A stretch of DNA of 64,000 nucleotides, from NCBI RefSeq assembly GCF_024362695.1, contig NC_065429.1, positions 4,310,501 through 4,374,500 of the forward strand, written 5' to 3'. Position 1 is the first letter of the stretch, and the number at the start of each line of letters is the position of its first letter. The position numbers were made by a program, and so were the translations under genes. Below are positions 1-13,100 of the stretch, one piece after another. The notes beneath the pieces are model-generated. The model saw only the letters and a program-made list of their open reading frames with translations, was not told where the DNA came from and searched no databases. This DNA comes from Pectinophora gossypiella. Its lineage: Eukaryota; Arthropoda; Insecta; Lepidoptera; Gelechiidae.

Positions 1-1195
1 ACTATATATTATATCTAGTTGGTCTCTCTATACTAAAAGGGGAATCTTGTAAAGGCCTTTTGATCCTGATATTCATCGATACACTTTTTGAAGCATCTTA
101 ATGAAAATATTGAAAGCAAGACCAATTTAATGTTCCTAATGAATCAGCAGTGCGAATTATTTCGAGTGTTTCGACCAATAGACACGAACGGTATCTACGT
201 GGATATACGTCGTGATGCTATTGGTCAAAGCCCAAATGTAATATAAACTAGGTACTTTTTTGTCCTCAATATTATATGTGATTCGTAAATTCAGTTTTGA
301 ATAGGCCTTTATGTTTGTAATAACTTCTAGGTGGCGGGAGCTATATACTTCACACGCAATCTTTTGTCACCACATTTTAGTTCAGGATTTTAATACACAG
401 TTAAGCAACTTTGGGTATACCTCTGACTACCCCATTGGGATATAGTCGTGAGCTTATGTTAGTTCGACAATAGTAGCCAATCTAGCCTATAAAATAGAAC
501 ACTACCTAAGGCTCTTGCACCGTAAAAATGGGAGATACCTATTTTTTGCGGTCTTGTGCATAGATACTCTACACCTTCAAAGTTGTCGCGTCATTTCTTT
601 CGGTGTCTGCCAATTCTGCCATAAATTCCGATGATTTATACTGCATTTATTGAGTGACTTGCCTGCAGTTCCAGTAAAATGCTGCACGTATCTCGCGCGA
701 TAAAATAAATGAGCCAATAGAATTGGATTGTTTATCGCATCGCGCGCGACATGATCGTAGCATGTTGCGGGGGCCGATTGATTTTCTTTGGTCTATCGAA
801 AACTGTGTTTTAAAATCCGGAACGTCTTTTTTCTTTGTAATGGATTTTAATATGGATGCCATATTGTTTAAGTTAATTTTTAAGGTCTTTGCCAGTTATC
901 CGTCCAACGGTGCTATTTTATTTCGCTTATTTTTATTATTTTGCAATATTTTCAGCTTTATTCCTATGTAACAACGAATTATATCGATATGTGTTTCATA
1001 ATTACTCCATTGTCTATGGTTTATTGAAGTAACATTTTTTTTTTACTAGTTTTTTTAATACAATGGGGTTCTGGAACCATATCGAGGTATAAGTGACAGT
1101 GTACGAATTTTTTTAACAAATATACTGACATAAAAATAATTGTTCTTTTTTTAATTGTATCCCTTACATATTTATTATGATACATCATCAACAGC
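1..1195. other. No gene recognised
   Basis: AT-rich sequence with a SINE6-like tail near 413-458. Short frames on both strands (647-971) look like chance. Confidence 0.5.
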
Positions 1196-1429
1196 AGTAC
1201 ATACAAACACACAATCTTCTTCTATAGTGTGGATTGTGAGGTAGATGACCAACCTCCTCAAGTATTATTGAGCCGCCAAAGGCCCCTGACGTGACTCATG
1301 TAACGACTACGTACTTATATCAGTAAGTAGTAACCGCACGGATCATCACACAACATAAAATACACGTAAGAAAAGTTCCGTTATGTCTGTCAATTATGGA
1401 CGAACACAGCACTGTTTATAATCATCATC

Positions 1430-1707
1430 ATCATCAGCCCATTAACGTCCCTACTGCTGGGGCACAGGCCTTCCCTATGAATGGATAGGGAGATCGGGCC
1501 TTAAACCATCACGCCGATTGATGGTTATTAACGACTGCTAATGCAGCCGGGACCAACGGCTTAACGTGCCTTCCGAAGCACGGATGAGCTCGAGATGATT
1601 TTTTTTTTGTGGTCACCCATCCTATGACCGGCCTTTGCGAAAGTTGCTTAACTTCAACAATCGCAGACCGAGCGCGTTTACCGCTGCGCCACCGAGCTCC
1701 TCCTGTT
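1430..1707 (-). mobile_element. SINE3
   Basis: Minus-strand copy from (ATC)n end to CACCGAGCTCC head, with some internal loss. Confidence 0.8.
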
Positions 1708-1746
1708 TATAATAACAGGATCTAAAGTCTACATATTAATGACGAA

Positions 1747-2099
1747 CTTTCCAGGCTATTTTCCCCAAAAATAATATAGATGGCGCTGTCGAAATTCAAC
1801 GTGATAATTACCTATTTTCTCAATACTCGGGTAAGTACATACTTTATTCAAAAATACAATATAATGGGAGGGATTATAAAAATAATTGATGCTTCATATT
1901 TGGATCACATTATGTATGGAATTATGTTGATACCTATATTGCTTCTCTTTATTATGATCAGAATAACAATGTGTGATAGAAGTGATAGCGCATGCGTGTT
2001 ATAAAAAGGGTCATCATTTATACCCAAAAACAGAGACAAAAGATTATCTATGAAATTAAAAGGTTACGAAGGAAAATCTTTACAGCGCCATTTATATTG
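1747..2099. mobile_element. Family B MITE
   Basis: Ends ACTTTCCAGG... and GCGCCATTTATATTGTT. It shares the interior with copies at 25720, 30815 and 33265 (GGGTCATCATTTATACCC, ACCTATATTGCTTCTC). Confidence 0.7.
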
Positions 2100-2825
2100 T
2101 TGTTGTGTTGTCATTTACTATAAATTACTATAATTTAATATTAGCATACACTAAAAAAAATCATAAATCATCTATCTATCTATCATTAAACAGCCTTTAT
2201 CCGTCCCGCGGCTGGGCACAGGCAAACAGGAAAAAAAAATTAAAAGTTTCTTCGAAGATTAAAAGTATATTTGCCAAACAATTGTGCCTAAAAAAGTATT
2301 TACAAACGTTATTTTAAATAAAACTTAACATCTACAAGTTATTTACAATTTTCAACTAAGTACGAAGCATTCCTAAGAGCACTTAATTGAGATATTATAT
2401 ACATTCAAAGGTATGTTTTAATGTATTTTGCAATACACACATACATAATAGTTAATTAACAAGAAAAATATAACCTTAAAATTATTGTGAAATTCATTTA
2501 CTTTAAAAATATTGATAACGGAGAAATAGTACAACGTAAGTACCTAAATACTTAAAGCAATTTGACAGGGCAAAAAATTACAGGTCAATATTTCAACCAT
2601 AGACTAGGCTGTATGAGCTAAGTTCCCTTTGCCTGTCCGAATGGGCAAACAAAAAAGCAATTTGACAGGCGTTTTTTGGCGGGAACGTGAACGACATGGC
2701 TGCTTTTTTCATTGATAATCTAAATAAATTAATACGAAGTGGTGTTTTGTGGTAAATGATCGCATGAAGTTAAACATTCGCGATAGTGTTATTATATCGG
2801 AATATTCAACAAACAATGGTGCTAA

Positions 2826-3115
2826 TTCCTGTAAACACCATCTAATTTTATTTTAAGTTATATCTGTCACTTTCTTATCCGCCGAAAAGGAAAGGGACGG
2901 GTAATCGACAAGCATAAAATTTATGGAACACACGTCAATTTTAAGCACAAATCTAAAACAACCGTCTAAAAATTCGCCCGGGTTATTCATTTATTTACTC
3001 ATTCTTCCTAAAATTAAGAGCTGTCAATCATCCGTCCCTTTCCTTTTCGGCGGATAAGAAAATGACAGGTATAACTTAAAATAAAATTAAGAGATGTCTG
3101 CAGGAATCGGGGCCA
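2826..3115. mobile_element. Family C foldback MITE
   Basis: Arms of about 85 bp centred on CCGCCGAAAAGGAAAGGGACGG and its inverse. Outer ends CACCATCTAATTTTATTTTAAG and its inverse. Confidence 0.8.
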
Positions 3116-3223
3116 ATGTGTACCTATCTATTATTCTGACAAACTTGCAGTTAAAAATAACAATGACGCATTCAGTCTTATCCTATATCAACATTGCTAG
3201 ATAATTTCTAATCCTTTCAACAT

Positions 3224-3445
3224 GTCACGGGTTCGAATCCTATCTCGGGCTCTAAAACACTGAATTCATGTTTAGGTCATAGATAATTGATATCACGTGG
3301 TTTCCAGAATTCGTGTCCGGTTAATGGCAAAAGCTCGCTTCCTATTACATGGGGCTTAAACATAGCTGGCGTGGAGTGGGTGTATATACTATACACCTTT
3401 GCTCCTTCGGGGATTCAGGCGTGATGCTTGTATGCCTTTTAACAT
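3224..3445 (+). mobile_element. SINE5-like element
   Basis: Begins CACGGGTTCGAATCCTATC (box B) and runs to GCGTGATGCTTGTATG. A reversed partial copy lies at about 35405-35545. Confidence 0.6.
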
Positions 3446-3839
3446 TTTGTAATCAATAATTAATTACGTTATAAGCGCCATATCATCACAGATTCAAGAT
3501 TATAAACGCTAAAATATCTTTTTCAATTAATCTCGTTCAATACATTTTTTTTAAACTAAAGCTACATGACAACTTGAGCGGTATCGGATCGTAAGGACCG
3601 TCGGTATTTATCACTTACTGTTCTTCTTCTATTGGTTGTGAGGTGGATAACCAACCTCATCAACCCTGTCAGGGTTACTACTGAGCCGCCAAAGCCCCCT
3701 GACATGGCTCATGTAACGATTACTACCTTACATCAGTAAGTAGTAACCGGGACCAACGGCTGAACATGTCTTCCGAACGGTGAATTCATCTTGCAACGTC
3801 TGAAGCAAGATCAGTAGTTGTTATTTCTTACATTCCATT

Positions 3840-3975
3840 ATCAATGATAGATACAAATCTTCATCACCAAAACCTTCATTTTCATCATCACTTATCACCA
3901 TCAGTTATCATCATCATTAGTTATCATCACCATCAGTTATCATCACCATCCGTTATCATCACCATCACTTACCAC
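3840..3975. repeat. ATC/CAT-rich minisatellite past the NADK2 stop
   Basis: Repeats of about 15-18 bp built on TTATCATCACCATCAG, starting about 20 bp beyond the stop, so probably in the 3' UTR. Confidence 0.8.
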
Positions 3976-3993
3976 CTTCGTCGTCTATAATCA

Positions 3994-4112
3994 TCAGTGG
4001 GGCAGCGCGTCATCCATTTGCACGGTCATCAGGGAGTCTTCAGGATGTATCTCTAGATGAGCCTCGCAGCCGTCGTTGAAGGGATATGATACGCTACCGT
4101 CTATCACTAGCC
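3994..4112 (-). CDS. NADK2: NADK2 exon 11 (C-terminus and stop)
   Basis: Starts after TTCTCCCCAG, completing Gly403, and reads LVIDGSVSYPFNDGCEAHLE, then IHPEDSLMTV and a short tail ending in TGA. This matches the family's last block (VVDGG.SF.FNDG...PEDALRTV). The acceptor's pyrimidine tract lies only about 30 bp from a foldback MITE. A (CAT/ATC)n tract follows in the 3' UTR. Confidence 0.93.
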
Positions 4113-7100
4113 CTGGGGAGAAAGGAAATAATGGTAATGATTCCAGGAAACACCATCTAATTTCGTTTTAAGCTATACCTGTCATTTTCTTATTCGCCGA
4201 AAGGGAAAGGGACGGGTAATCGACAGGCATTTTAGGCAGAAATTAAACAACCCTCTCAATATTTTTCATTCGTGAATAACCTGGCCAAATGAAGTTGACA
4301 ACAAACGTCAAACGGGTTGTATACTAGCGAGATGCCTATATGACACGCCCGGGTGACTCATTCATTTTAAAATTAACAAATGCCCATCATCCGTCCCTTT
4401 CCTTTTCGGCGGATAAGAAAACGACAGGTATAACTTAAAATAAAATTAAGAGAAAATTAGGGCCAATGTATACGGGGTGTTTCTGACACCGTAACGAAAA
4501 CTTTGATCGATGATTCGGACCACGATCCGAATTGATATCAAGTGGAATTTACCGTCGCAAAAGTAATAGACTCGAAAATAATTCAATCAATCAATAATAC
4601 TTTAGAATAATTAAAAAATAAAACAAAATATATCATCAACTTTGCGACGCTAAATTCCACTTAATATCAACTCAGAATCATGGTCTGAATCATCCCCCTC
4701 GGTATTCGTCCCACCCCCGCGGCTAGGAAGCGCCGAACAGAAATTGCCCCAGTGGGGGGCAGAGAAGATGACTCTGTCCCCCCTGGGGACGGGTTAATGG
4801 TCTTGTATGACCATATCTATTTGTTCGTATTATTTTATGATATTTTTATGTTCATGGTAAATCGTATTAATGTTTATTTATAGTAATTGTTATAATTTTG
4901 TAATATTTTGTAATACTAAATACTAAATAATTATATGTAAGTAAGTTTAAGTAGTATGTATCTATGTACATATATACCGCGATGTCCGTGGCCTCACTCG
5001 GCAGGGCCCGCAGAATACCAGCGTCGTGGCTCACGCCGCGACTTATCCTGAGCGAGGTCCTTTTATTCCGGACTCCACCGCAGATGATCGGACCGTCAGT
5101 GCGTTGCATTTAGAATACTTAGTTTTATTATTATTGTTTTTATGATTTTGGTTTGTTTTTCTTTTTGTTTTGGTTTTTTTTTTCTGTGTATTTATTGATT
5201 TCCGTGTGGTTTCTGTCCTGTGTTAAATGTAATGCACCTGTCTGTCTGTGTCTGTGGTGTCCGGAAGTAATAAATGTTTCTTTCTTTCTTTCTTATGACA
5301 CCAGAACCAAAGGCAAATATATCCTAATCAATACAAATACTTTAAATCATACGTAAACAGCCTATATACGTCCCACTGCTGGGCACAGGCCTCCCCTCAA
5401 TCAACTGGGGGAGGGTAAACACTACGTTCATTCTGTAAGCTTTCTTGATTATTGTTAGAGTAGTCTTCAGGCACTCAGCCACTATCTCACTCCGGCCTAC
5501 TAAAAGCCTGACTACGTCGGTAGAATACGCACCAGCGTCGATGCAATGCGACTTGACGGCGACGGAGCGCGCGCGGTCGCGGACGCGCAGGCCGCGCGGC
5601 GTGGGCCAGTCCTCGAACGTGATGTACTCGCGCACCGAGTACGCTAGGTGCTGGGAGTCTGTGGGGGGTAAACACAAATTTAACCCACTATATGACACGC
5701 TGCTCAACTCCAACACTGAATGCGTGCATATGTGTGTTTATGCGTGTGCGTGCGTGCATAAGTGCGTGCATGCGTGTAAACATGCGTGCGATTGTGATTG
5801 CGTGGGAGTAAAGAGGTTTTACTGTACATACCTGCGGCAAACATGAGCTTCTGATTATAGTTCTCAGCGACCTGTCGGGCCTTCTCCAGTGACGCATCCA
5901 CCTTCACATCAAACTCCTCACCCAGGATCCGCATCAGCTCCAACACTGAATGCGTGCGCAGACAGTTAATACTGGAAATAAAAAAAATAGGATTGAGATT
6001 TTGAAACAGCCATATGGCTCATGTAACGACTACTAACTTACATCAGTAAGTAATAACCGGGACTAATGGTTTAACATGCCAATGTGAGTAGGTTTATTTA
6101 TCAATCAATAATACTTTATTGCACAACGACATATACAAAGGACAAACATCCGAATAAAAATAAGCACAATAGGCGGCCTTATTGCTAAACAGCAATTTCT
6201 GCCAGGAAACCTTAGGGTGAAAGAAGTTTATGCATAAAGGAGCACGGGATGGTGCAATAAACATACAATGATACCAACATAACTAAAAAAATACCGTAAA
6301 TAAAAATATATACCTCTATAAATATACACATACATACATACACGCATATATTTACACACACATACATAAACATACATACAAATAGCATATACAATATAAT
6401 ACATATAAGGAGAATAAGAAAAACATTTCCAAGTTATGCCTGCAGGAAAAGCGCCTTCACTCTTGCCCTGAAAGAGTTCAGAGATGGAGCCCTCCTGACA
6501 GTCTCAGGTAGAGAGTTCCACAACCGAACAACCCGCAACGTGAAAGAACAAGAGAAAAATCAGTGGAATGGACAGGGATATTAACCCCTTAACCTCTCAT
6601 ATGCCGAGATACCAGACACAATAGATTTTACATTGTGTCTGGTCGAGATCCGCGTTCCGGCAGATGAGAGGTTAAACGCCGGAACGCGGATCTCGACCAG
6701 ACACAATGTAAAATCTATTGTGTCTGGTATCTCGGCATATGAGAGGTGAAGGGATAAGGTGTGGGACGATCGCAAGGTACGATCAAGGACAGAGGTTTTA
6801 ATATATATTTCATTATCAAATAATATTTATCTACCACGCCACGTCAGGGGCCTTTGGCGACTCAATAAGCCTTACGCCAGGGTTGATGAGGTTGATAATT
6901 CACTTCACAAACCCACACGATAGAGGAAGTATGTGAAACATTGTTTGGGAAACGGTGTTTGGGTAATTAAAAACTTAAAAGTTAAAAAAAAACATTAAAA
7001 GTTCGGCGAAAGGGCAGTACATAGTGTTAGATGGAGCGAAATCGATTGACTGGGAACATCACTAACCGAAGCCACGCTAGCGTCACATCACTATCAAATT

Positions 7101-10100
7101 TGACGGTTCTATCAGAGATTTTTCTCGTAAGTTAATTTACTGAACGCTAGGGAAGAAGAGTAGAAGTTATAATGCGCTTATCTTGCTCACTCCTATAGAC
7201 ACATTGGTAAGTGTGAAAGAGACCGCTATATCTGAAATGCCACGAGGTGGTGACACACAGGTCTGAGCTTTGATGTGCATCTATGGGCCGTGGTCACAGG
7301 AGGATGCTAGATGTACACATCTTACAGCTATCTATACAGTGTCTATACAGGGTGTTAGTGACATCGTAACTTACATACTGAGGGGGATGATTCAGACCAT
7401 GATTCTTAGTTGATATCAAGTGGAATTATCTGACGGAATGTTCACGAAAATTTTAGATTTTTTTTAAAATTATTTTCAGTTCCATACTTTTGCGACGGAA
7501 AATTCCACTTGATATCAACTCAGAATCATGGTCTGAATCATCCGTCAAAGTTTTCGTTACGATGTCACTTACACCCTGTATGTAATAGACAGATAAGTAT
7601 ATCTGAAATGCTACGAGGTGCTGCCAGTCCACTGGTGGTGCGCCGGTGGTGACAAAGTCCTGAGCTCTTGAGCTCTTCATCTACCGGCCGTGGTCCATTC
7701 ATCTCGCTTCCTCCTATGACCATATCTATATGTAAGAGGAAGTCAGGTATACCTGAAATGCCACGAGGTGCTGCCAGTGCCGGTGGTGACAAAGTCCTGA
7801 GCTCTTGAGCTCTTCATCTACCGGCCGTGGTCCATTCATCTCGCTTCCTCCTATGACCATATCTATATGTAAGAGGAAGTCAGGTATACCTGAAATGCCA
7901 CGAGGTGCTGCCAGTGCCGGTGGTGACACAAAGTCCTGAGCTCTTGAGCTCTTCATCTACCGGCCGTGGTCCATTCATCTCGCTTCCTCCTATGACCATA
8001 TCTATATGTAAGAGGAAGTCAGGTATACCTGAAATGCCACGAGGTGCTGCCAGTGCCGGTGGTGACACAAAGTCCTGAGCTCTTGGTGTGCGTCCATCGG
8101 CCGTTATCTATCTGAAGACGCAGCATCGATACTCTAGAGGTCACGCTCTCTCCTATGAATACCTGTAGGGCGGAAAGAGATGGACTGAGTTGTGTGGTAA
8201 GAGTTATAATATTAAGCTATAGTTTAACCTCATTTTTAAATACGGTTACTGGAAGGGGTGTCCTACCGAAAGCTAAGTGCAGATTGAGGTAAACCTAGCT
8301 CAGCTGCTAGTGGGGAGCAGAGAGTTGCCATACTGTAATTACATACATAAACTCACGCCAATTTCCCACTGGGGTAAGCAGAGACTATGGACTATGTTGG
8401 CTATATTCTGTATTATTGTTGTATTTGTAATATTATTTCTTATTCTATGGTCCTGTGAAGAAAACTCGCAAAAAACTCTTTCTTACAATACAATACATAA
8501 ACGCTTTATTGCAAATATAAACACGACACTAAAAATAATTACAAATGTGACAAGAGAAGTAAAATCGGCGGCCTTATTGCTAAATAGTATTTTTTCCAAG
8601 CAACCTTAAGGTGAATGAACTTGCTACATATTGGAGTCGGGGACGGTGCAATACAGGTATAAATAAATAATGCAATAAAAAAAAAACTTAAAACGATCTA
8701 CATATAACATACATACATACATAATCTTTCAGAAAAAAAGTTGTAACTTACTTCATTGAGAGCCAGGAAGGGTAATACTTTGGTGGTGAGCGGCTCGTCG
8801 GCGCAGCGCACGCCGCTCGGCGGCCGCGCGACCTCCGGGCTGTCGGCGGGACGCGACATGTGAACGTACCTGCACACGGGGACCGTCCAACATTTCTTTT
8901 ATTTCCCGAATAAAGAGGCGTAATAAAAAGGCCGGTCATAGGATGGGTGACCACAAAAAAAAGTTTTCATCTCAAGCTCCTCCGTGCTTCGGAAGGCACG
9001 TTAAGCCGTTGGTCCCGGCTGCATTAGCAGTCGTTAATAACCACCAATCCGCACTGGGCCCGCGTGGTGGTTTAAGGCTGTGTACGCACAAAGGCCCGAT
9101 CTCCCTATCCATCCATAGGGAAGGCCCGTGCCCCAGCAGTGGGGACGTTAATGGGCTGATGATGATTATAACATAGTATAAGTCCCTTACTAACCATTAT
9201 GGATGTACATAAGTCCGAAATAAAGTTTAATTTATTTTATTTATGTTGATATAAATGAAGACAAATCTTACCTGGGTATATGCATGGTGTGCAGATCAAC
9301 CGGGGTGATGGTGTCGACGAGCTTGTGCTCGCAGGTGATGGTGGTGCGTATCCTGGACCTTCGCATCCATCTGAACCTGCCCTGCAAACAGACACACCCT
9401 CTACATCATACGCAGGGCAAGGCTACATCTTCTTATCGCGTGGGTTGTGAGGTGGATTACCAACCCCATCAACCCTGGTATCAGGGTTATTACTGAGCCG
9501 CCAAAGGCCCCTAACATGGCTCATGTAACGATTACTCACTTACATCTGTAAATAGTAACCGGGACCAACGGCTTAACGTGCCTTCCGAAGCACGGAACAT
9601 CTTACTTTCGGACAATCAGGTGATCAGATCATGTCCTAACCAAACTAGGGATCACAAAGTGTTTTTGTGATATCTCACCACCGGGATTCGAACCCGGGGC
9701 CTCCGGATCGTGAGTCCGACACTCAAACCACTGGACTACAGAGGCCACATGAAAATGTTAGTGTTTTTTTTAAATAACTGCCTATTTCTCCCCATCAGGG
9801 GCCTGTTTCATAAAACTTACAATTGGGTCGTGTACTAGGTTCAAGATAAATTATGAAATTCTGATTACTAAATAAAGACACATCTAAAACTAACGAAAAA
9901 CATTTTCTTTTTTCTATTAAACTTATTTATGAATTTTAATCAAGAAAAACGTAATAATAAGTCCGACATTTTGTCACGTTTTTCTATGACGTCACAGAGT
10001 GCTTTTTCATACAAATTCCATAGTAATTTCGTGTTTTGACGTTTAGTAAAAAGTAACTGATTTGACTAGTTGGAAACTAGCCTATTGTAAATTACAGCGA

Positions 10101-13100
10101 CATATTGGTGTTCATTACGTAGCTAATTTGAAACTGCAAAATATTTGTGATCACTCACTTCGCAATGTACATCAAATTGTCTTTGTAATTTACAATCGTA
10201 AGTTTTATGAAACGGGCCCCAGGTGTCGCTACTGTCGAGTGTTCTTAAATTATGTCAGTTCCCCGTACCATTTGAGTAAACAAACATGATTTGGTCTTCT
10301 TCTTCTTATCTTGTGGGTTATGAGGTGGATTACCAACCTCATCAACCCTGGTGTCCGGATTATTATTGAGCCGCCAAAGGCCCCTGACATGGCTCATAAA
10401 TGAGTGACACCTCATGGATTGATGAGGTTGGTAATTCACCTCACAACCCACACTACAGAAGAGAAGAAGACGGCAATACGGCTCACCTATCACGTTGGTC
10501 TAACAGAGAGGCCGGTGTGGTGTGGGTACTTAGTTCATCTTTATTTTATTTTGTTTAGGGAGCTTACAGCTTAATAGAAAGAAAGAAAGAAAGAAACATT
10601 TATTACTTCCGGACACTACAGACACAGACAGACAGGTACATTACATTTAACACAGGACAGAAACCACACGGAAATCAATAATACACAATATTACACTTAG
10701 TAGTAAGTAAAGGCCAATTACAAGCTACCACAAATAAATGAAAAAGAGTTATACAACAAGAGAAGAGAACGGAGATGTAGAAAAAAATTTGATTGAATGC
10801 GCAATTTAGCAATCCGTGCTTCGGAAGGCACGTTAAGCCGTTGGTCCCGGCTATTAGCCGTAAAAACACCTCCACCAACCCGCAGTGGAGCACCGTAGCG
10901 GAGTATGCTCCATACCCGCTCCGGTTGATTGAGGGGAGGCCTGTGCCAGCAGTGGGACGTATATAGGCAGTTTATATGCGCAATTTAGCAAGAATACAAA
11001 TTAAAACACTAACAATAATTAACAATTATTACCAATTACCTCTAATAAGTTAAGTAAGTTAAGCAACTTTCGCAAAGGCCGGTCATAGGATGGGTGACCA
11101 CAAAAAAGTTATCATCTCGAACTCCTCCGTGCTTCGGAAGGCACGCAAAGCTGTTGGTCCCGGCTGCATTAGCAGTCGTTAATAACCACCAATCCGCACT
11201 GGGCCCGCGTGGTGGTTTAAGGCCCAATCTCCCTATCCATCCATAGGGAAGGCCCGTACCCCAGCAGTGGGGACGTTAATGGGCTGGTGACCTCTAATAA
11301 GCTGAGTCTACAGCGAATTAATACTAATCTTGCGATGGATGTACCTCTGACTACCACAATTGGAATATACTGAACTTAAGTATGTGTGTGTGTAAAATCA
11401 CGTACCTCTCTCAGCGCCTGCAGAGCACCCTTGACGTCATTGGAGCACCATGTAGGTAGACACAGCCGGCCGACGGACTTGTGTGGGGAACTGTTGAACC
11501 CTATCACCGGTTTGCTGGAATAAATTTCTTTCATTAATAAGGTCGAACAAGCAGTAAAAGCCATGGTAATGTAGTAATGTCACCTAAAATTTTAGCGTTA
11601 TTTATCTTGTGACTTTTTTCATCATCATCAGCCGTATGACGCCCACTGCTGGGCATAGGCCTCCCCCAAGGATCTCCACGACGATCGGTCCTGCGCTGAG
11701 TTTTTTATTCTTGTAAATTTTTGGAGATGTCCTTAGAAAAGGTTTAGGACGATCTACTCTGAACCGGCGTGCGTGTATGAAGCGATTTATGAATGTGGAG
11801 GAAGCAAGAGAAGTGTGTCAGGATCGAAGCAAATGGAATTCCATAGTCACTGCTTACCCCGGTGGGAAATAGGCGTGAGTTTATGTATGTGTGTATGTAT
11901 GTTAAATTTTTATCATACATATTTGCAAATTTTTATATTGTTGAATTCATTTATTTTCTATAATTGACGTTTGCTTTGTTAAACAAATTTTTTCCCTATT
12001 CTATTTCAGTATTTCGACCACAATTCCTGTAATTGTTATGCGAATAAATAAGAAAGAAAGAAAGAAAGAAAGAAAATATTTATTCGGCAAATAGTCATTC
12101 ACTCATTCATAAGAGTTGCCGTTCTATGCGTAGTGTTATTCCTTATTCTATGGATGAGGTTAGCGCAGGACCGGAAAGGATTGTGCAAAATGGAGGATGA
12201 CTGGAGAAAAAAAAACTTACTTAGCATCTCTGACTCTAGAAGCAGCTAGAAGGAAGGTACCATCACCTCCACATGGAACCACCACGTCGCACCACTTTAT
12301 TAAGTCTTCGTTGTATGTTAACCTGTGGACAACAAGGAAATATTAGCTAGTGGTTCAAAGCATCGGCGACTCACCACACCCCGGACACTTCATACAAACA
12401 ACCTCGTTTTACACAGACACCACACATTGAAGTTATCGTACACGCGCATCTGTGTGTGTGACGTCTGACGCCATACGATTCAAGTCTAAACTATGTTCGA
12501 CGGGGGGTGAGGTAAACCTAGCTCAGCCGCTGGTGGGGAGCGGAGAGTTGCCATTCTATACGTAGAATTATCCCTTATTCCATGTCGATGGTAAGGTCGG
12601 TGTGATGATCGGTTACAGGGTAAGTGAGCAGTGTGTCCCTGGGTGGAATGTTCCCTCGTTCAGCGCTCTTCTTCTTCTATCGTGTGGGTTGTGGGGTGGA
12701 CTACCAACGCCAAAGGCCCCTGACATGGCTCATGTACTCACACTCAACGAGGTTGCAACCAGGATCGACTTATTTGTTTGTAGTCTGAGCGAATTTAAAA
12801 AAGCTACCTTGTATATATTGTGTTATTTGTCATAAGTAGATATAAGTGCTGTACTATCGGATTAGGATGGTCCTGTAATGACAGTTTTAAGTTTTAATAA
12901 ATAAATAAATAAATAAATGTAACGACTACTTACTTACATCAGTAAGTAGCAACCGGGACCAACAGATTAACGTGTCTTCCGAAGCACGGATCATCTTACT
13001 TTCGGACAATCACGTGATCAGCCTGTCAGCATGATTTTGAGTTGATATCAATTGGAATTTTCCGTCGCAAAATGTTTGTTTTTTGGTTCTTAATTGCCAC

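Noticed and set aside
5342..5532. Open frame continuing NADK2 exon 10 as its C-terminus
   Set aside because: Residues past 5533 do not match the family and enter SINE2 sequence; a GTGCGT donor and the exon at 3994-4112 give the expected ending in phase.
5445..5846. 133-codon plus-strand ORF over NADK2 exon 10 and a microsatellite
   Set aside because: Antisense shadow of a GC-rich exon plus TG repeat reading as Cys/Val/His runs.
7453..8068. Several overlapping minus-strand ORFs of 62-76 codons
   Set aside because: They are readings of the duplicated NADK2 exon pieces and a MITE arm, without own starts or full exons.
9660..9748. tRNA gene calls at the heads of SINE1, SINE2 and SINE4 copies
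   Set aside because: Box A and B are present, but the heads run directly into SINE bodies, recur many times and lack a closed acceptor stem; they are SINE promoters.
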